From assembly GCA_903871875.1 (NCBI GenBank), contig CAIQIR010000058.1, positions 62,001 through 126,000 on the forward strand: a DNA stretch of 64,000 bases. Reading direction: 5' to 3'. A program made the translations under genes and the position numbers. Source of the stretch: an uncultured Schlesneria sp. (lineage in GTDB: Bacteria; Planctomycetota; Planctomycetia; Planctomycetales; Planctomycetaceae). The notes below the pieces were generated by a model. It did no database searches. It worked only from the letters and a program-made list of their open reading frames with translations, and had not been told where the DNA came from. Positions 37,101-46,055 of the stretch are shown in pieces (the stretch's first letter is position 1; the number at the start of each line of letters is the position of its first letter).

Positions 37101-40100
37101 GGGAACCGATTCCTACCTCGGTGGAACCCAGGTTGATGCGGGTGCCACACTGATTGGTACGACAAGCAACCTTCAAGGTGATTTTGCCGACAATGGCACG
37201 GTGCGGTTCAATCAATCCACAAGCGGCACTTTCGCCTCGGGGATAAGTGGGACGGGTTTCGTCGAGATCGGTGGCGGCGGAACGGTGACATTTTCGGGTC
37301 TGAATAACTACTCCGGCGGCACATCGGTCGATCACGGCAGTACGCTGATTGGGACAACCGCCAGCATTCAAGGCGCGATCACAAACAACGGGGCCATTCA
37401 GTTCAACCAGGGTTCGAGCGGCATCTATTCCGGCAATATGAAGGGAACAGGTAGCGTTGAAGTCAGCGGTGGCGGACCATTCACCTTCTCGGGCACGAAC
37501 ACCTACTCCGGTGGTACGACGGTTGATGGTGGCACGACGCTGATTGGCACGACCTCCAGCTTGCAAGGAGACTTCACCAATAACGGCGCGGTACATTTCA
37601 ATCAGATTCCCAACGGCACTTACAGCGGAAATATGGAAGGGGCAGGAAGCTTGGAGATTGGTGGTGGTGGCGCGGTGACAATGACGGGTCTAAGTTTCTA
37701 CACCGGAGGCACGACTGTCGACAGCGGCAGTACGCTGATCGGCTCGACCTACAGCGTACAGGGCAACATTACCAACAATGGATTCGTCGAATTCAACCGC
37801 AATAATGCGGGACAAGCCTACCCAATCATGCCGGATCATGTGACTCTTCCCATCGAGGGGCCTTGGATCCAGTCGCAGTACCAATACATTTATTCAGGAA
37901 ATATGTCAGGGACGGGTCGTGTCGAGATCACCGGGGGCGGCTTTCAGCAATTCACCGGCACGAACACTTACACGGGTGGAACAACTGTCGACGCCAACAA
38001 TACTCTGTTTGGGTCCACGAACAGCCTGCAAGGCACATTTATTAATAACGGAGCTGTGGAATTTATTCAAAGCCCTGGTGGAACCTACTCAGGCAATATG
38101 TCCGGAACGGGAAGTGTTGAAATCAATAGCTCTGGAACGCTGACGTTCTCGGGCGTGAATTCTTATACCGGTGGAACGACGGTCATGAGTGGCAATACGT
38201 TGATCGGAACGACGGACAGTCTGCAAGGCGCCTTTAATAGCAACGGGATCGTGATCTTCGATCAAGCGACAGCCGGCACCTATTCCGGTAATATGATCGG
38301 ACAGGGCAGCGTTGAAATCACCGGAAGTGCACCGGTAACATTCTCGGGCACCAATGCTTACACGGGCGGAACGACAGTAGACAACGGCAGCTCGCTGATC
38401 GGAACCACAAGCAGCCTGCAGGGTTTGATCACCAACAACGGCCTGTTGCAATTTAGTCAGACCACTAGTGGAACATTTGCCAGCGTCATCTCAGGCACAG
38501 GTGGTGTGGAGATCGGCGGTGTCGGCCCGGTGACATTTTCGGGTGTCAACACATACACAGGTGGAACGACCATCGGAAATGGCAGCACTTTGATCGTCGG
38601 CTCAACCGGTTCGATTGGTGATGTTAGCGTCAACGGTGGTGGTACTTTGATGGGCGAAGGAAACGTAGGTAACACGACTGTCAACGCGGGCGGAACAATC
38701 TACCCCGGTACGGTCGGGGCGCCTTTGACGATCAATGGCAACTTCGTGCAGGGCGCAGGTAGTACTTATTCTCCAGAACTAAATCCCACGGGCAGCGACA
38801 AAATCGTCGTTACCGGGACGGCTCAGATCAATAATGGAACGACGCTGAGCCTCGTGGTGGATCCCGGCACCTACACCGTCGGTACGAAATACCAGATCCT
38901 TTCTGCTGCGGGAGGTTTGACCGGGGCCTACTCGTCTGTGGTCACGTCTTCATTGGCTCAGAACATCGTCTTCTCCGAGCAGTACAGCCCCAACAATCTG
39001 CAGCTGACGGTTAATTCGAATGTTTCCGGTTCCGCCCAGACACCAAATCAACTGGCGGTGGCCACGGTCATCGATCAGTCCAGCGGATCGGCAACGGGCG
39101 CTTATGCCACTGCGATTACACAGTTGACGACGCTGAATTCTGGCCAGCTTTCGCACGCCCTGAATCAATTGTCCGGCGACATTTACCCCAGCCTGAGCAC
39201 CATTCAGCAACAAACTACCACGGCCCAGATGCAATTGATCAGCAACCGTCTGGCCAGCCTGACGGGGCCCGGTATTCCGGCGGTCAGTTCGATCTCTCGC
39301 AAAAGTAACGTTCGATTTGTGTCCAGCCAGGGTGGTGCGGCTTCATCGGAAAGCGATCCTGCGGATCCGTTTGAAGATCGTCCACGAAGCTGGTCGACGT
39401 GGGCTCAAGGGTATGGTCTGGGCGGAAATATCGGCGGAGACGGCAATGCGGGCGGCACGAACTATCGACTTGGCGGCACGTTGTTCGGAGTCGAACGCTG
39501 GCTCAGTGAATACACGATGATCGGTGTGCTGGGAGGTTATGCCGGCACCACGGTTGGCGATCATCAGGATGGCTCCACCGCGCAGATCAACAGTTACCAG
39601 GCCGGTCTGTACGAACTCTATCGTCAAGATTCGTTGTACGTTTCTAACGTGGATGCATTCACCAACGACAGTTTCAATGTTTCGCGCCCGATCAACCTGG
39701 GAAGCAGCCAGGTGACCGCAACCGGGACTAGTAGCGGCAATCAGTGGGCTCACTACACAGAAGCAGGTAAGACGTTTGACTTCGACGACGTTCGCTTGCA
39801 GCCCTTCGTGGGTGTTCAATACATGTACCTTGATCAACAAGGTTACACGGAAAGTGGTGCGGGTAGCCTGGACTTGACGACCAGTCGTCAGATTGTGAAT
39901 AGCACACGTTCCAGCATCGGAGCGCGTCTGTCTCGTGAAACAAGTTGGGGCAGCGTTTTGATCACTCCCTCGTTATCAGCTCGCTATCTGCATGAATTTG
40001 GCAATGGCACCCAATTGATCTCGTCGTCGCTTTCCGGCGCGCCGACAGCCACGTTTGCGACCTCGGGAAATCACACCGGCCGAGATTTTGGGCTGTTCAC

Positions 40101-40218
40101 ATTGGGTGCGACCGCGTATTTGTCCGAACGCTGCAGTCTCTACGGCAATGTCGACACGCAGGTCGCGTCCAGCTTCTTCGCTTTGATTGGTTCGGGCGGG
40201 ATCCAGTATTCGTGGTGA
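34174..40218 (+). CDS. Giant autotransporter with 65-residue tandem repeats
   Basis: 2014 residues from a GTG after AAGGAG. The N-terminus is an extended signal peptide (about 1-54, with ALAILLTLAATTSASAQ). Residues 55-199 form an introductory beta-rich part. Nineteen tandem repeats of 65 residues span 200-1459; the unit reads SYSGGTTVDSGSTLIGTT, SLQG, NNGAVQFNQTTSGTYAGN, MSGTGSVEISG, GPITFSG. A partial twentieth unit leads into a Gly-rich capping region and linker. Residues 1740-2014 form the C-terminal autotransporter beta-barrel (WSTWAQGYGLGG to SGGIQYSW), ending in an aromatic residue as barrels do. This is type Va secretion: the barrel inserts into the outer membrane and the beta-helix passenger is displayed. 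The repeats match autotransporter-associated beta-strand (PATR) units. No protease motif or Cys is seen, so an adhesin or surface-layer role is likely. Confidence 0.9.
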   Translation: MNRLNSTIDSDISFGLTLAFERGVSCWHQQLPRRASMAALAILLTLAATTSASAQTIDVGTSSGYVNAIQTINSNPANTYTLNFIGGFTMNQQVANIASTSSVTLTGNLNTINGAGLYQPLIINSGTVTLENLSITNTGAPIKINGGTLVDTSGNIQGLVTNNADVVFAESTSVTYTGNMSGTGQVEINSGQVTFSGLNSYSGGTTVDSGSMLVGTTSSLQGTFTNNGSVQFNQNTSGTYAGAMSGTGAVEISGTGPVTFSGLNGYSGGTTVDSGSTLIGTTNSLQGAFVNNGMLHFNQSTSGSYAGAISGFGGVEISGIGPVTFSGSNTYGGGTTVDNGSELIGTTDSLQGTLTNNGAVQFNQTTSGTYSGNMSGLGSVEISGIGSVTFSGSNSYSGGTSVDSGSTLIGTTDSLQGTFSDSGTVRFNQSTSGTYSGVISGTGGVEISGVGPVTFTGLNNYSGGTTVDLASTLIGATDSLQGAFTNNGTVQFNQSTSGTYAGAMTGTGSVEISGTGPITFSGLNSYSGGTTVDNGSTLIGTTDSLQRAFTNNGAVQFTQTTAGAYAGNMSGAGSVEISGVGPITFSGANSYTGGTTIDLGSSLIGTTNSLQGAITNYGAIQFDQSTVGTYAGNLSGTGSVEISGLGTVNFSGTNSYTGGTTVDGGSMLIGTTNSLQGDLVNNGAVEFLQNTNGTFAGNISGTGSVEDVTVGVITFTGVNSYTGGTTVDGGSTMVGTTSSLQGDFTNNGAVQFLQNTSGIYGGNMSGAGSVEISGTGPITFSGTNSYVGGTTVDSGSTLIGTTNSLQGVITNNGALQFNQTTSGTYAGNLSGTGGVEISGIGPITFSGSNTYTGGTTVDVGSSLSGTTSSLQGSIVDNGAIQFSQAVAGTYAGNLSGTGTVEISGLGAITLSGSNSYSGGTLIDVSSILTGTTSSIQGTIFNEGNLKFNQTTSGTYAGNMSGVGGVEISGTGPITFTGTDSYLGGTQVDAGATLIGTTSNLQGDFADNGTVRFNQSTSGTFASGISGTGFVEIGGGGTVTFSGLNNYSGGTSVDHGSTLIGTTASIQGAITNNGAIQFNQGSSGIYSGNMKGTGSVEVSGGGPFTFSGTNTYSGGTTVDGGTTLIGTTSSLQGDFTNNGAVHFNQIPNGTYSGNMEGAGSLEIGGGGAVTMTGLSFYTGGTTVDSGSTLIGSTYSVQGNITNNGFVEFNRNNAGQAYPIMPDHVTLPIEGPWIQSQYQYIYSGNMSGTGRVEITGGGFQQFTGTNTYTGGTTVDANNTLFGSTNSLQGTFINNGAVEFIQSPGGTYSGNMSGTGSVEINSSGTLTFSGVNSYTGGTTVMSGNTLIGTTDSLQGAFNSNGIVIFDQATAGTYSGNMIGQGSVEITGSAPVTFSGTNAYTGGTTVDNGSSLIGTTSSLQGLITNNGLLQFSQTTSGTFASVISGTGGVEIGGVGPVTFSGVNTYTGGTTIGNGSTLIVGSTGSIGDVSVNGGGTLMGEGNVGNTTVNAGGTIYPGTVGAPLTINGNFVQGAGSTYSPELNPTGSDKIVVTGTAQINNGTTLSLVVDPGTYTVGTKYQILSAAGGLTGAYSSVVTSSLAQNIVFSEQYSPNNLQLTVNSNVSGSAQTPNQLAVATVIDQSSGSATGAYATAITQLTTLNSGQLSHALNQLSGDIYPSLSTIQQQTTTAQMQLISNRLASLTGPGIPAVSSISRKSNVRFVSSQGGAASSESDPADPFEDRPRSWSTWAQGYGLGGNIGGDGNAGGTNYRLGGTLFGVERWLSEYTMIGVLGGYAGTTVGDHQDGSTAQINSYQAGLYELYRQDSLYVSNVDAFTNDSFNVSRPINLGSSQVTATGTSSGNQWAHYTEAGKTFDFDDVRLQPFVGVQYMYLDQQGYTESGAGSLDLTTSRQIVNSTRSSIGARLSRETSWGSVLITPSLSARYLHEFGNGTQLISSSLSGAPTATFATSGNHTGRDFGLFTLGATAYLSERCSLYGNVDTQVASSFFALIGSGGIQYSW
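34771..38550 (+). repeat. Nineteen tandem 195-base coding repeats
   Basis: In-frame repeats of exactly 195 bases (65 codons), except the sixteenth, which carries a 75-base insertion (about 37816-37890). The DNA copies have diverged at many synonymous positions while the protein stays alike, so the array is old and under selection rather than a recent slippage product. A twentieth, truncated unit begins at 38551. Confidence 0.92.
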
Positions 40219-40294
40219 CAGAGCGAATTAGTTTTACCCACCCGAGAGGGGAATCGCGGACCTTCGGTGAAGAAAAAAGATCTCCTCGTGATTG

Positions 40295-41965
40295 CTATTC
40301 GATCAGTCGATGGTAGCGGCCCATCCAGTAGGGCAAGAGGATGGCGGCGCCATCGTCGCGATAGCCGCCGTCTGAGCCTCCATCGAGTTGATACGGATCG
40401 CCGTTCCATCGCATCACAGGCCGCTCCGAAACAGGCAGCAGTATGCGACTGGTGAGCCGTCCGAAGCGGTTGGGCGTAAGCGGACCCAAATCGTTGCGTC
40501 CGCTGTTGCGAATGGTCCAATGAGTCGTGTCAGACGGAACATCACGAAACCAGGCGATGCACTCATCTCGATCATAATCGGTTGGTTCGATTAGTAAGGC
40601 GTCGGGTCGCTTGGTGGGCGTTGTCCAGCCGTTGGCTTGCAGCGCGGCACCATAGATGAAATTGAACAAAGGACTGTGCTCCGCCCGTTCCACAGACCAA
40701 GTCCGTCGGATACTTGCCAGATAGAACTTTCGCAACTCGGCATCCTGTTCATGAATCATCAGCGGGTAATAGGACAGGAAGGCCAATTCATCATCGCTGT
40801 GATTCACCATTTCGAGGGGCCAGGTATGCTTTTGAAAAACGGTATTGGCTGCATAGGCATGCTTCTCGACAAGCTCTCGCGAGGCTTCTTCATAACGCGG
40901 TTTGCCAACAATGTGCTGGGCCACTTTCAAAAACGAGAGAATCTCCAGCGAATTCAAACCGCGATCACCCAAACGACGCAGATTGTGGTTCAACTTTTCC
41001 GGTGACCATGCGCCCCAAGTGGTGGGTACTCCGGGGGGCCCGACGTAGTAAAACCCATGATCGATGATATGGTCGGTAATTCTTTCAACGTATTGACGGA
41101 TCTCCGCTTTTTCACTTTCGTCAGCCACCGTATTGAAATAGATCGAGTACGCGAAATAGTGTCCGACGAGCTCGTCACTCGAGGTATCTCCTTTCCACCA
41201 CCAGCGCTGGTCTGTGGAAAGATGCCATTCTCCGTGGGTGGGCTTGGGTTCGGTGGCCGGAAGAATGCTGCGTGCCGCAAAGCCCGGTATACCCGAGATC
41301 CGTTCGAGAAACATTAATGCCTCGAGGGATCGGCGGGCATTGCGCTTCGCCGTGGCATCGCCGGTCACGCCGTATCGAAAGGCCTCGGCCGCGATGTAAA
41401 TACAGGTCCACAGTCCATCGTTGTCGTCCGAGTGCTGTGTGTGGCCCGCGGCGAGATTGCCGGGTTCCTTGAGATTGATCGCGCCTACCAGCCCTTCGCG
41501 CACATGGTGCTTGATCAACGTCTCGTCGATGACATTCATCTTCTGTTCGAGCGTCGTCGTTCGCCGCGCCAGCTTACTGATGCCGCTCGAGGTCTCGATT
41601 AGCACGTCGCCCGATTCCGTCAACGCCAGCCCTTTGACGTCATCCGCTGGCAGCCAGCGTCGCGAATGAAATGTTCGCCAGCGTGGCGCTTTAGGAGCTA
41701 GATACATCAGCCCCCGGTGCGAACCAATCCAAATTCCCCCGTCGGCTGCGCGGACGCCGACTGTGATGTCCGTAAAGGGAAGGGGCGGTTGGGTGTTCGC
41801 CATTACCACCAGTTCAGAACGCAACCGTTGCTGATCTTTGATGTCCGGCAAAGCGGTCTGCTCTGTCGATTCAGGCACCCATTCCACATAGGGTTCGTCT
41901 TGAACGCCGAGAATAACGACAAAACAGAGGAGTGTTTGGAACATTGGATCGGCCGCTTTGAGCAA
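40295..41965 (-). CDS. Exported protein with propeller-like start and alpha/alpha toroid
   Basis: 556 residues. A short signal peptide (MFQTLLCFVVILGV, starting at residue 8, position 41944) is probable. Residues 60-135 contain two sensor-propeller-like strands (DGGIWIGSHRGLMYLAPKAP, DVKGLALTESGDVLIETSSG). Beyond residue 140 the sequence is helical, with DDNDGLWTCIYIAAEAFRYG, ARRSLEALMFLERI, GEWHLSTDQRWWWKGDTSSD and ELVGHYFAYSIYF. That pattern resembles alpha/alpha-toroid glycoside hydrolases and related planctomycete proteins of unknown function. The acidic pairs are suggestive but not proven catalytic. It converges on the autotransporter gene with a 76-base gap. Confidence 0.7.
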   Translation of the reverse strand: MLKAADPMFQTLLCFVVILGVQDEPYVEWVPESTEQTALPDIKDQQRLRSELVVMANTQPPLPFTDITVGVRAADGGIWIGSHRGLMYLAPKAPRWRTFHSRRWLPADDVKGLALTESGDVLIETSSGISKLARRTTTLEQKMNVIDETLIKHHVREGLVGAINLKEPGNLAAGHTQHSDDNDGLWTCIYIAAEAFRYGVTGDATAKRNARRSLEALMFLERISGIPGFAARSILPATEPKPTHGEWHLSTDQRWWWKGDTSSDELVGHYFAYSIYFNTVADESEKAEIRQYVERITDHIIDHGFYYVGPPGVPTTWGAWSPEKLNHNLRRLGDRGLNSLEILSFLKVAQHIVGKPRYEEASRELVEKHAYAANTVFQKHTWPLEMVNHSDDELAFLSYYPLMIHEQDAELRKFYLASIRRTWSVERAEHSPLFNFIYGAALQANGWTTPTKRPDALLIEPTDYDRDECIAWFRDVPSDTTHWTIRNSGRNDLGPLTPNRFGRLTSRILLPVSERPVMRWNGDPYQLDGGSDGGYRDDGAAILLPYWMGRYHRLIE

Positions 41966-42307
41966 AATAATAAGAGGCTTCGCACCTTCTGCGACAGGCT
42001 AGTCGTGCTATCAGATCGTCGCAAGTGAATATGTTGATTCGAATTCAGTCTGCCATCATGTTGCGGATGGATGAAATCCAGAAAGTCCTCGAATTCTGAA
42101 TCGGCTGAACCTTTGCGGAGTTTATGTGTCTCCATCCTGATCTTTCGAATGGGAAACGACTTGTGCTTTTTCCTCACCACCCATTTCAGATGCCGTCGAC
42201 GATGATTGCGGGTGCGCAAATGGTACGGGTATCATACGGGGCCGCATTCCGATCCGGTCATCCCGGGTCAATTTCCGTTTCGAGTGGCGTCAACAAGGAA
42301 AATCATT
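41966..42307. other. Divergent gap upstream of asd
   Basis: 342 bases between the leftward toroid gene and asd. It holds one promoter candidate for asd (42206-42235) and the asd ribosome site AAGGA at 42295-42299. No other feature is seen; short frames here have no family resemblance. Confidence 0.5.
42206..42235 (+). promoter_or_regulatory. Candidate asd-lysA promoter
   Basis: TTGCGG, an 18-base spacer, then TATCAT. The transcript would start about 66 bases before the GTG of asd at 42308, which fits that start and not the longer open frame beginning at 42206. Confidence 0.33.
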
Positions 42308-43318
42308 GTGTTTGGAACGATGGCGATGGTGGGAGCGACCGGCGCGGTGGGTCGCATCATATTGCAACTTCTCGAAGAGCGACCGATGCTCGCAAGAACC
42401 TATCGGTTTCTTGCTTCTTCCCGTAGCGCCGGTTCCAAACTGAAATTTAAGGGACAGGAATATACGGTTGAATTACTAGAACCGTCGGCCTTCAAGGGTG
42501 TGGATCTTGTCATTGCCAGCACGCCGGACGAAGTCGCTGCCGAGTTTCTCCCGCATGCGGTGGCGGCTGGCTGTCGTGTGATTGATGAATCGGGCTTCTT
42601 CCGCATGCATCCCGATGTGGCACTGGTCATTCCTGAAATCAATCCACAGGATGCCTTAAATGCCAAGGGAATTATCGCCAGCCCGAATTGTTCGACCACG
42701 CAGATGGTGATGGCCCTCAAGCCGTTGCACGATGCGGCGAAAGTCAAACGAGTGATCGTCAGTACCTATCAGGCCGTCAGCGGAGCGGGACTGCAGGGAA
42801 CGGAAGACTTGATCGAAGGGACCCGCGCAAATCTAGCTGGAGCGGCTTACGAACAGAAAGCGTTTAAGTCGCCAATCGCCTTCAATGCCATTCCACAAAT
42901 TGGCGGGTTTAAAGAACAGGGCTATACGAGCGAAGAGATGAAGATGGTTTACGAGACTCGCAAGATTCTCGGCGACCAGTCGATTCAAGTCTCGGCGACG
43001 TGTGTTCGAATTCCCGTCGCTAACTGTCACAGTGAGACTGTGCTTGTTGAAACTGGACGACCCGTCTCCGTCGACGAAGCGAAACAATTATTCGCCGCGT
43101 TCCCGGGCATCAAAGTGGTCGATGAAGAAGTTCAGGGTGGCTACCCGATGCCGAATACCTGTACCGGAAGCGATCTCGTTTTCGTGGGTCGTATCCGCCG
43201 AGACTTGACCCATCCCAACGGCCTGAATTTCTGGTGTGTCAGCGACAATTTGCGCAAGGGCGCGGCGACGAACGCCGTTCAAATCGCCGAGTTGCTCGTG
43301 AGACACCACAAGTCGTAA
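42308..43318 (+). CDS. asd: Aspartate-semialdehyde dehydrogenase
   Basis: Reduces aspartyl phosphate to aspartate semialdehyde, the branch point to lysine/diaminopimelate, threonine and methionine. 336 residues, usual length. It begins with [16 protein letters not shown], the NADPH Rossmann loop. The catalytic Cys is in [20 protein letters not shown], followed by [13 protein letters not shown]; the C-terminal part has [15 protein letters not shown] with the active-site His. GTG at 42308 was chosen because AAGGA lies eight bases upstream and the frame before it has no similarity. lysA follows after 23 bases, so the two form a diaminopimelate/lysine operon. Confidence 0.95.
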   Translation: MFGTMAMVGATGAVGRIILQLLEERPMLARTYRFLASSRSAGSKLKFKGQEYTVELLEPSAFKGVDLVIASTPDEVAAEFLPHAVAAGCRVIDESGFFRMHPDVALVIPEINPQDALNAKGIIASPNCSTTQMVMALKPLHDAAKVKRVIVSTYQAVSGAGLQGTEDLIEGTRANLAGAAYEQKAFKSPIAFNAIPQIGGFKEQGYTSEEMKMVYETRKILGDQSIQVSATCVRIPVANCHSETVLVETGRPVSVDEAKQLFAAFPGIKVVDEEVQGGYPMPNTCTGSDLVFVGRIRRDLTHPNGLNFWCVSDNLRKGAATNAVQIAELLVRHHKS

Positions 43319-43341
43319 CCAGATCTTTTGAAAAGAACTCC

Positions 43342-44613
43342 ATGCAGTCATTTCCTTATCGCGATGGCGAACTCTATTGTGAAAATGTGCCGATGGCGAA
43401 ATTGGCCGAGCAATACGGCACACCGCTGTGGGTCTATTCAAAATCATTTATCCTCGGCCAATTGAAGCAGATTCAGACGGCGTTTGCCGAAGTCGATCCC
43501 GTCATTTGCTACTCGGTGAAAGCGAATTCAACACTGGGAATTCTTCGCGTCATTCGAGATGCGGGATGCGGATTTGACGTGGTCTCGGGTGGCGAACTTT
43601 ATCGGGTCAAAGCGGCTGGCGGCGACACCTCGAAGGTCGTCTTCGCTGGCGTCGGCAAGACCGACGAGGAAATTCGTTTCGCGTTGGAAAATGACATACT
43701 GATGTTCGATGTCGAAAGCGAACAAGAACTGGACGCCATCGCAGCGGTTGCCGATTCGATGGGCAAGGTTGCACGCGTCGTGTTGCGGCTGAACCCGGAT
43801 ATCGACGCCAAGACGCACGCCAAGACCACGACCGGCAAAAAGGGCAACAAGTTCGGGATGGACATTGAGCGGTTCCGCGAATTGGCTGCGAAAGTTCTGC
43901 GAGATAAGCGGCTGGCGCTAAAGGGCATTCATATGCATCTCGGCTCGCCGATTCTGACAACAGGCCCGTATGCGGCCGCGGGACAGAAGGCGATCGAAGT
44001 CGTGGAAGCGTTGCGCCTCGATGGTCACGACATCAACTGGATTAATCTCGGCGGTGGATTTGGGATCAGTTATCGCGGCAATGAAGGGCTGCCTGCTTCG
44101 GCCTATGCAGAAGTAATCGTGCCTGCTGTGCAACAGGCCAAGTGCCGTTTGGCGCTCGAGCCTGGACGATTCGTTGTGGGAAATTCGTGTGTTCTGGTCA
44201 GTAAGGTCGTGTACACGAAGCGGGAAGGCGGCAAGTTGTTTGTGATCCAGGATGCGGCGATGAATGATCTAATCCGTCCTGCGATGTACGATTCATTCCA
44301 CCGTGTCTGGCCTGTGAGGCCTGCGACGCCGATGCCGGAAAACGTCGAAGGTGAAATTGTCGGTTGCGAGAAAACGGATCTCGTCGGACCCGTTTGCGAG
44401 TCGAGTGACTACTTTGCAAAGGACCGGTATCTGCCGAAAATGCAACGAGGTGACTTGGTCGCGACCTTCAGCGCGGGGGCGTATGGAACCGCGATGAGCA
44501 GCAACTACAATTCGCGACCTCGTGCGACAGAGGTGCTGGTTGATGGTTCGACGGTCACGGTGATTCGTCGCCGCGAGACCTATGCCGACCTGGTTGCTCA
44601 CGAATTGAGCTGA
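43342..44613 (+). CDS. lysA: Diaminopimelate decarboxylase
   Basis: PLP enzyme that converts meso-diaminopimelate to L-lysine, the last step of lysine synthesis. 423 residues from ATG 43342; the frame is open upstream into asd, which is rejected. The alanine-racemase-like barrel starts [16 protein letters not shown]; the PLP lysine is in [42 protein letters not shown] and [13 protein letters not shown] are cofactor and substrate motifs, and [14 protein letters not shown] carries the Cys that completes the partner active site. [17 protein letters not shown] is the C-terminal signature. It functions as a dimer. Confidence 0.97.
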   Translation: MQSFPYRDGELYCENVPMAKLAEQYGTPLWVYSKSFILGQLKQIQTAFAEVDPVICYSVKANSTLGILRVIRDAGCGFDVVSGGELYRVKAAGGDTSKVVFAGVGKTDEEIRFALENDILMFDVESEQELDAIAAVADSMGKVARVVLRLNPDIDAKTHAKTTTGKKGNKFGMDIERFRELAAKVLRDKRLALKGIHMHLGSPILTTGPYAAAGQKAIEVVEALRLDGHDINWINLGGGFGISYRGNEGLPASAYAEVIVPAVQQAKCRLALEPGRFVVGNSCVLVSKVVYTKREGGKLFVIQDAAMNDLIRPAMYDSFHRVWPVRPATPMPENVEGEIVGCEKTDLVGPVCESSDYFAKDRYLPKMQRGDLVATFSAGAYGTAMSSNYNSRPRATEVLVDGSTVTVIRRRETYADLVAHELS

Positions 44614-44650
44614 TCACTTTCCGTGAGACACGATTGAGGCCGTCCTAGCC

Positions 44651-45820
44651 ATGCCGGTTTCCCCGAATGACCGCGCCGAGTTCGATACGATCATACTCGG
44701 TGTCGGCGGGATGGGCGCTGCCGCCTGTTATGAACTGGCACGTCGTGGACACCGCGTTCTAGGACTCGATCAATTTTCGCTGGTTCATGATCGCGGCAGT
44801 TCGCACGGTGAATCGCGAATCATTCGGAAAGCTTACTTCGAGCATCCTGACTACGTTCCCCTGCTCCATCGCGCTTATGAACGATGGTACGAGCTGGAGC
44901 AGGCGACCGGACGTCCGTTGCTGCGCCCCACAGGACTGGTGCTTTCGGGATCTGCCGAAGGTGAGACGATTTGCGGCGCGAGGCTGTCTGCTCGCCAGCA
45001 CGGATTGCAGCTGCAAAACTTCACTGCTGCGCAAGCGAGACTGCGCTTTCCAGGCCTTGAGTTTCCGACGCAGCACGACGTCGCATTCGAACCCGGCGCG
45101 GGGACTTTGCTCGTCGATGACTGCGTGCAGGCGCACGTGGATGAAGCGATTCGACACGGAGCGACTTTGCGGGGAAACGAGCCCATTATTGACTGGTGTT
45201 CGGACGGTCAAACGGTTTCCGTGCGGACATCGGCGCGAGAGTATGTCGCTCGAAAACTCGTGATCACCGCCGGGGCCTGGTCAAACGATTGTCTGACGGA
45301 TATCGGTTTGCAATTGACGATTCTGCGTAAATTTGTCGGTTGGTTTCCAGTTCGGGCAGGCGAGTATCAAGCCACCAGCGGTACGCCAACTTACTTCTTT
45401 GAGTTGTCCGGCAGGACGTTTTACGGTTTTCCAAGTTTTGACGGCGCAACGATTAAAGTCGCCGAACATTCGGGCGGTGAACCGGTCCTCGATCCCATTC
45501 ATGTTGATCGTGGATGTCATCTGGCCGACCTCGATGGATTGCGGTCATTTCTCAAAACGTATCTGCCGAATGCCCAGCCGAACCTTGCGCGACATTCAGT
45601 GTGTCTTTATACACTCACGTCCGACAAACACTTTGTGATTGACGTTCATCCCTGCTGGAAGAACGTGGTTTTCGCCGCCGGTTTTTCGGGCCACGGTTTT
45701 AAGTTTTGTCCTGTAGTTGGGGAAATATTAGCGGACCTGGCGGAAAACACGAAAACGTCGCTGCCGATCGAATTCCTGTCTCTAAAGCGACCTGATCTGA
45801 AGTTTCAAAGTTCGCAGTAA
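44651..45820 (+). CDS. FAD-dependent amine oxidase (monomeric sarcosine oxidase/SolA-like)
   Basis: 389 residues. The N-terminal FAD-binding motif is LGVGGMGAAACYELARRGHR, followed by SSHGESRIIRKAYFEHPDYV, typical of monomeric sarcosine oxidase and N-methyltryptophan oxidase (MSOX/MTOX). Near the C-terminus RHSVCLYTLTSDKHFVID carries the Cys that binds FAD covalently in that family, and FAAGFSGHGFKFCPVVGE closes the flavin site. These enzymes oxidise N-methyl amino acids to the amino acid, formaldehyde and hydrogen peroxide. It follows lysA by 37 bases and may be co-transcribed. It has no signal peptide. The exact substrate is unknown. Confidence 0.92.
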   Translation: MPVSPNDRAEFDTIILGVGGMGAAACYELARRGHRVLGLDQFSLVHDRGSSHGESRIIRKAYFEHPDYVPLLHRAYERWYELEQATGRPLLRPTGLVLSGSAEGETICGARLSARQHGLQLQNFTAAQARLRFPGLEFPTQHDVAFEPGAGTLLVDDCVQAHVDEAIRHGATLRGNEPIIDWCSDGQTVSVRTSAREYVARKLVITAGAWSNDCLTDIGLQLTILRKFVGWFPVRAGEYQATSGTPTYFFELSGRTFYGFPSFDGATIKVAEHSGGEPVLDPIHVDRGCHLADLDGLRSFLKTYLPNAQPNLARHSVCLYTLTSDKHFVIDVHPCWKNVVFAAGFSGHGFKFCPVVGEILADLAENTKTSLPIEFLSLKRPDLKFQSSQ

Positions 45821-45930
45821 GTTTGAAGCGGCGGTGAGCTGGCTTTTGAAAAGCAATGATTTTTTGAGGTTCGAACATCGTGGTTTTTTGGATGCCCGGT
45901 CGCTGATGAACCATGATCGGAAGATCTGCG

Positions 45931-45960
45931 TTGACATAATGGGGATAATGGGGATAATGA
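45931..45960 (+). promoter_or_regulatory. Candidate strong promoter with 9-base repeats in the spacer
   Basis: A perfect TTGACA is followed after 17-18 bases by ATAATG/TAATGA. The spacer consists of tandem ATAATGGGG units (about two and a half copies). The start of transcription would be about 90 bases before the TPR gene ATG at 46056. Confidence 0.55.
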
Positions 45961-46055
45961 GACTTCTCTCAGGTCGCCGCTTTTGAAGTCCTTAATCGGA
46001 TCTTCCGACACGCTCATTCTGCTTGAAACACAAGCCAGAATGGAGAAAGCGAGCT

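Noticed and set aside
34771-38550. Regularly spaced repeats that could suggest a CRISPR array
   Set aside because: The units are 195 bases, in frame and coding throughout, with no constant-repeat/unique-spacer structure.
34741-38684. Several long minus-strand open frames of 60-280 codons opposite the autotransporter repeats
   Set aside because: They recur with the same 195-base period as the repeats and are by-products of repeat composition; none has a ribosome site or an independent family.
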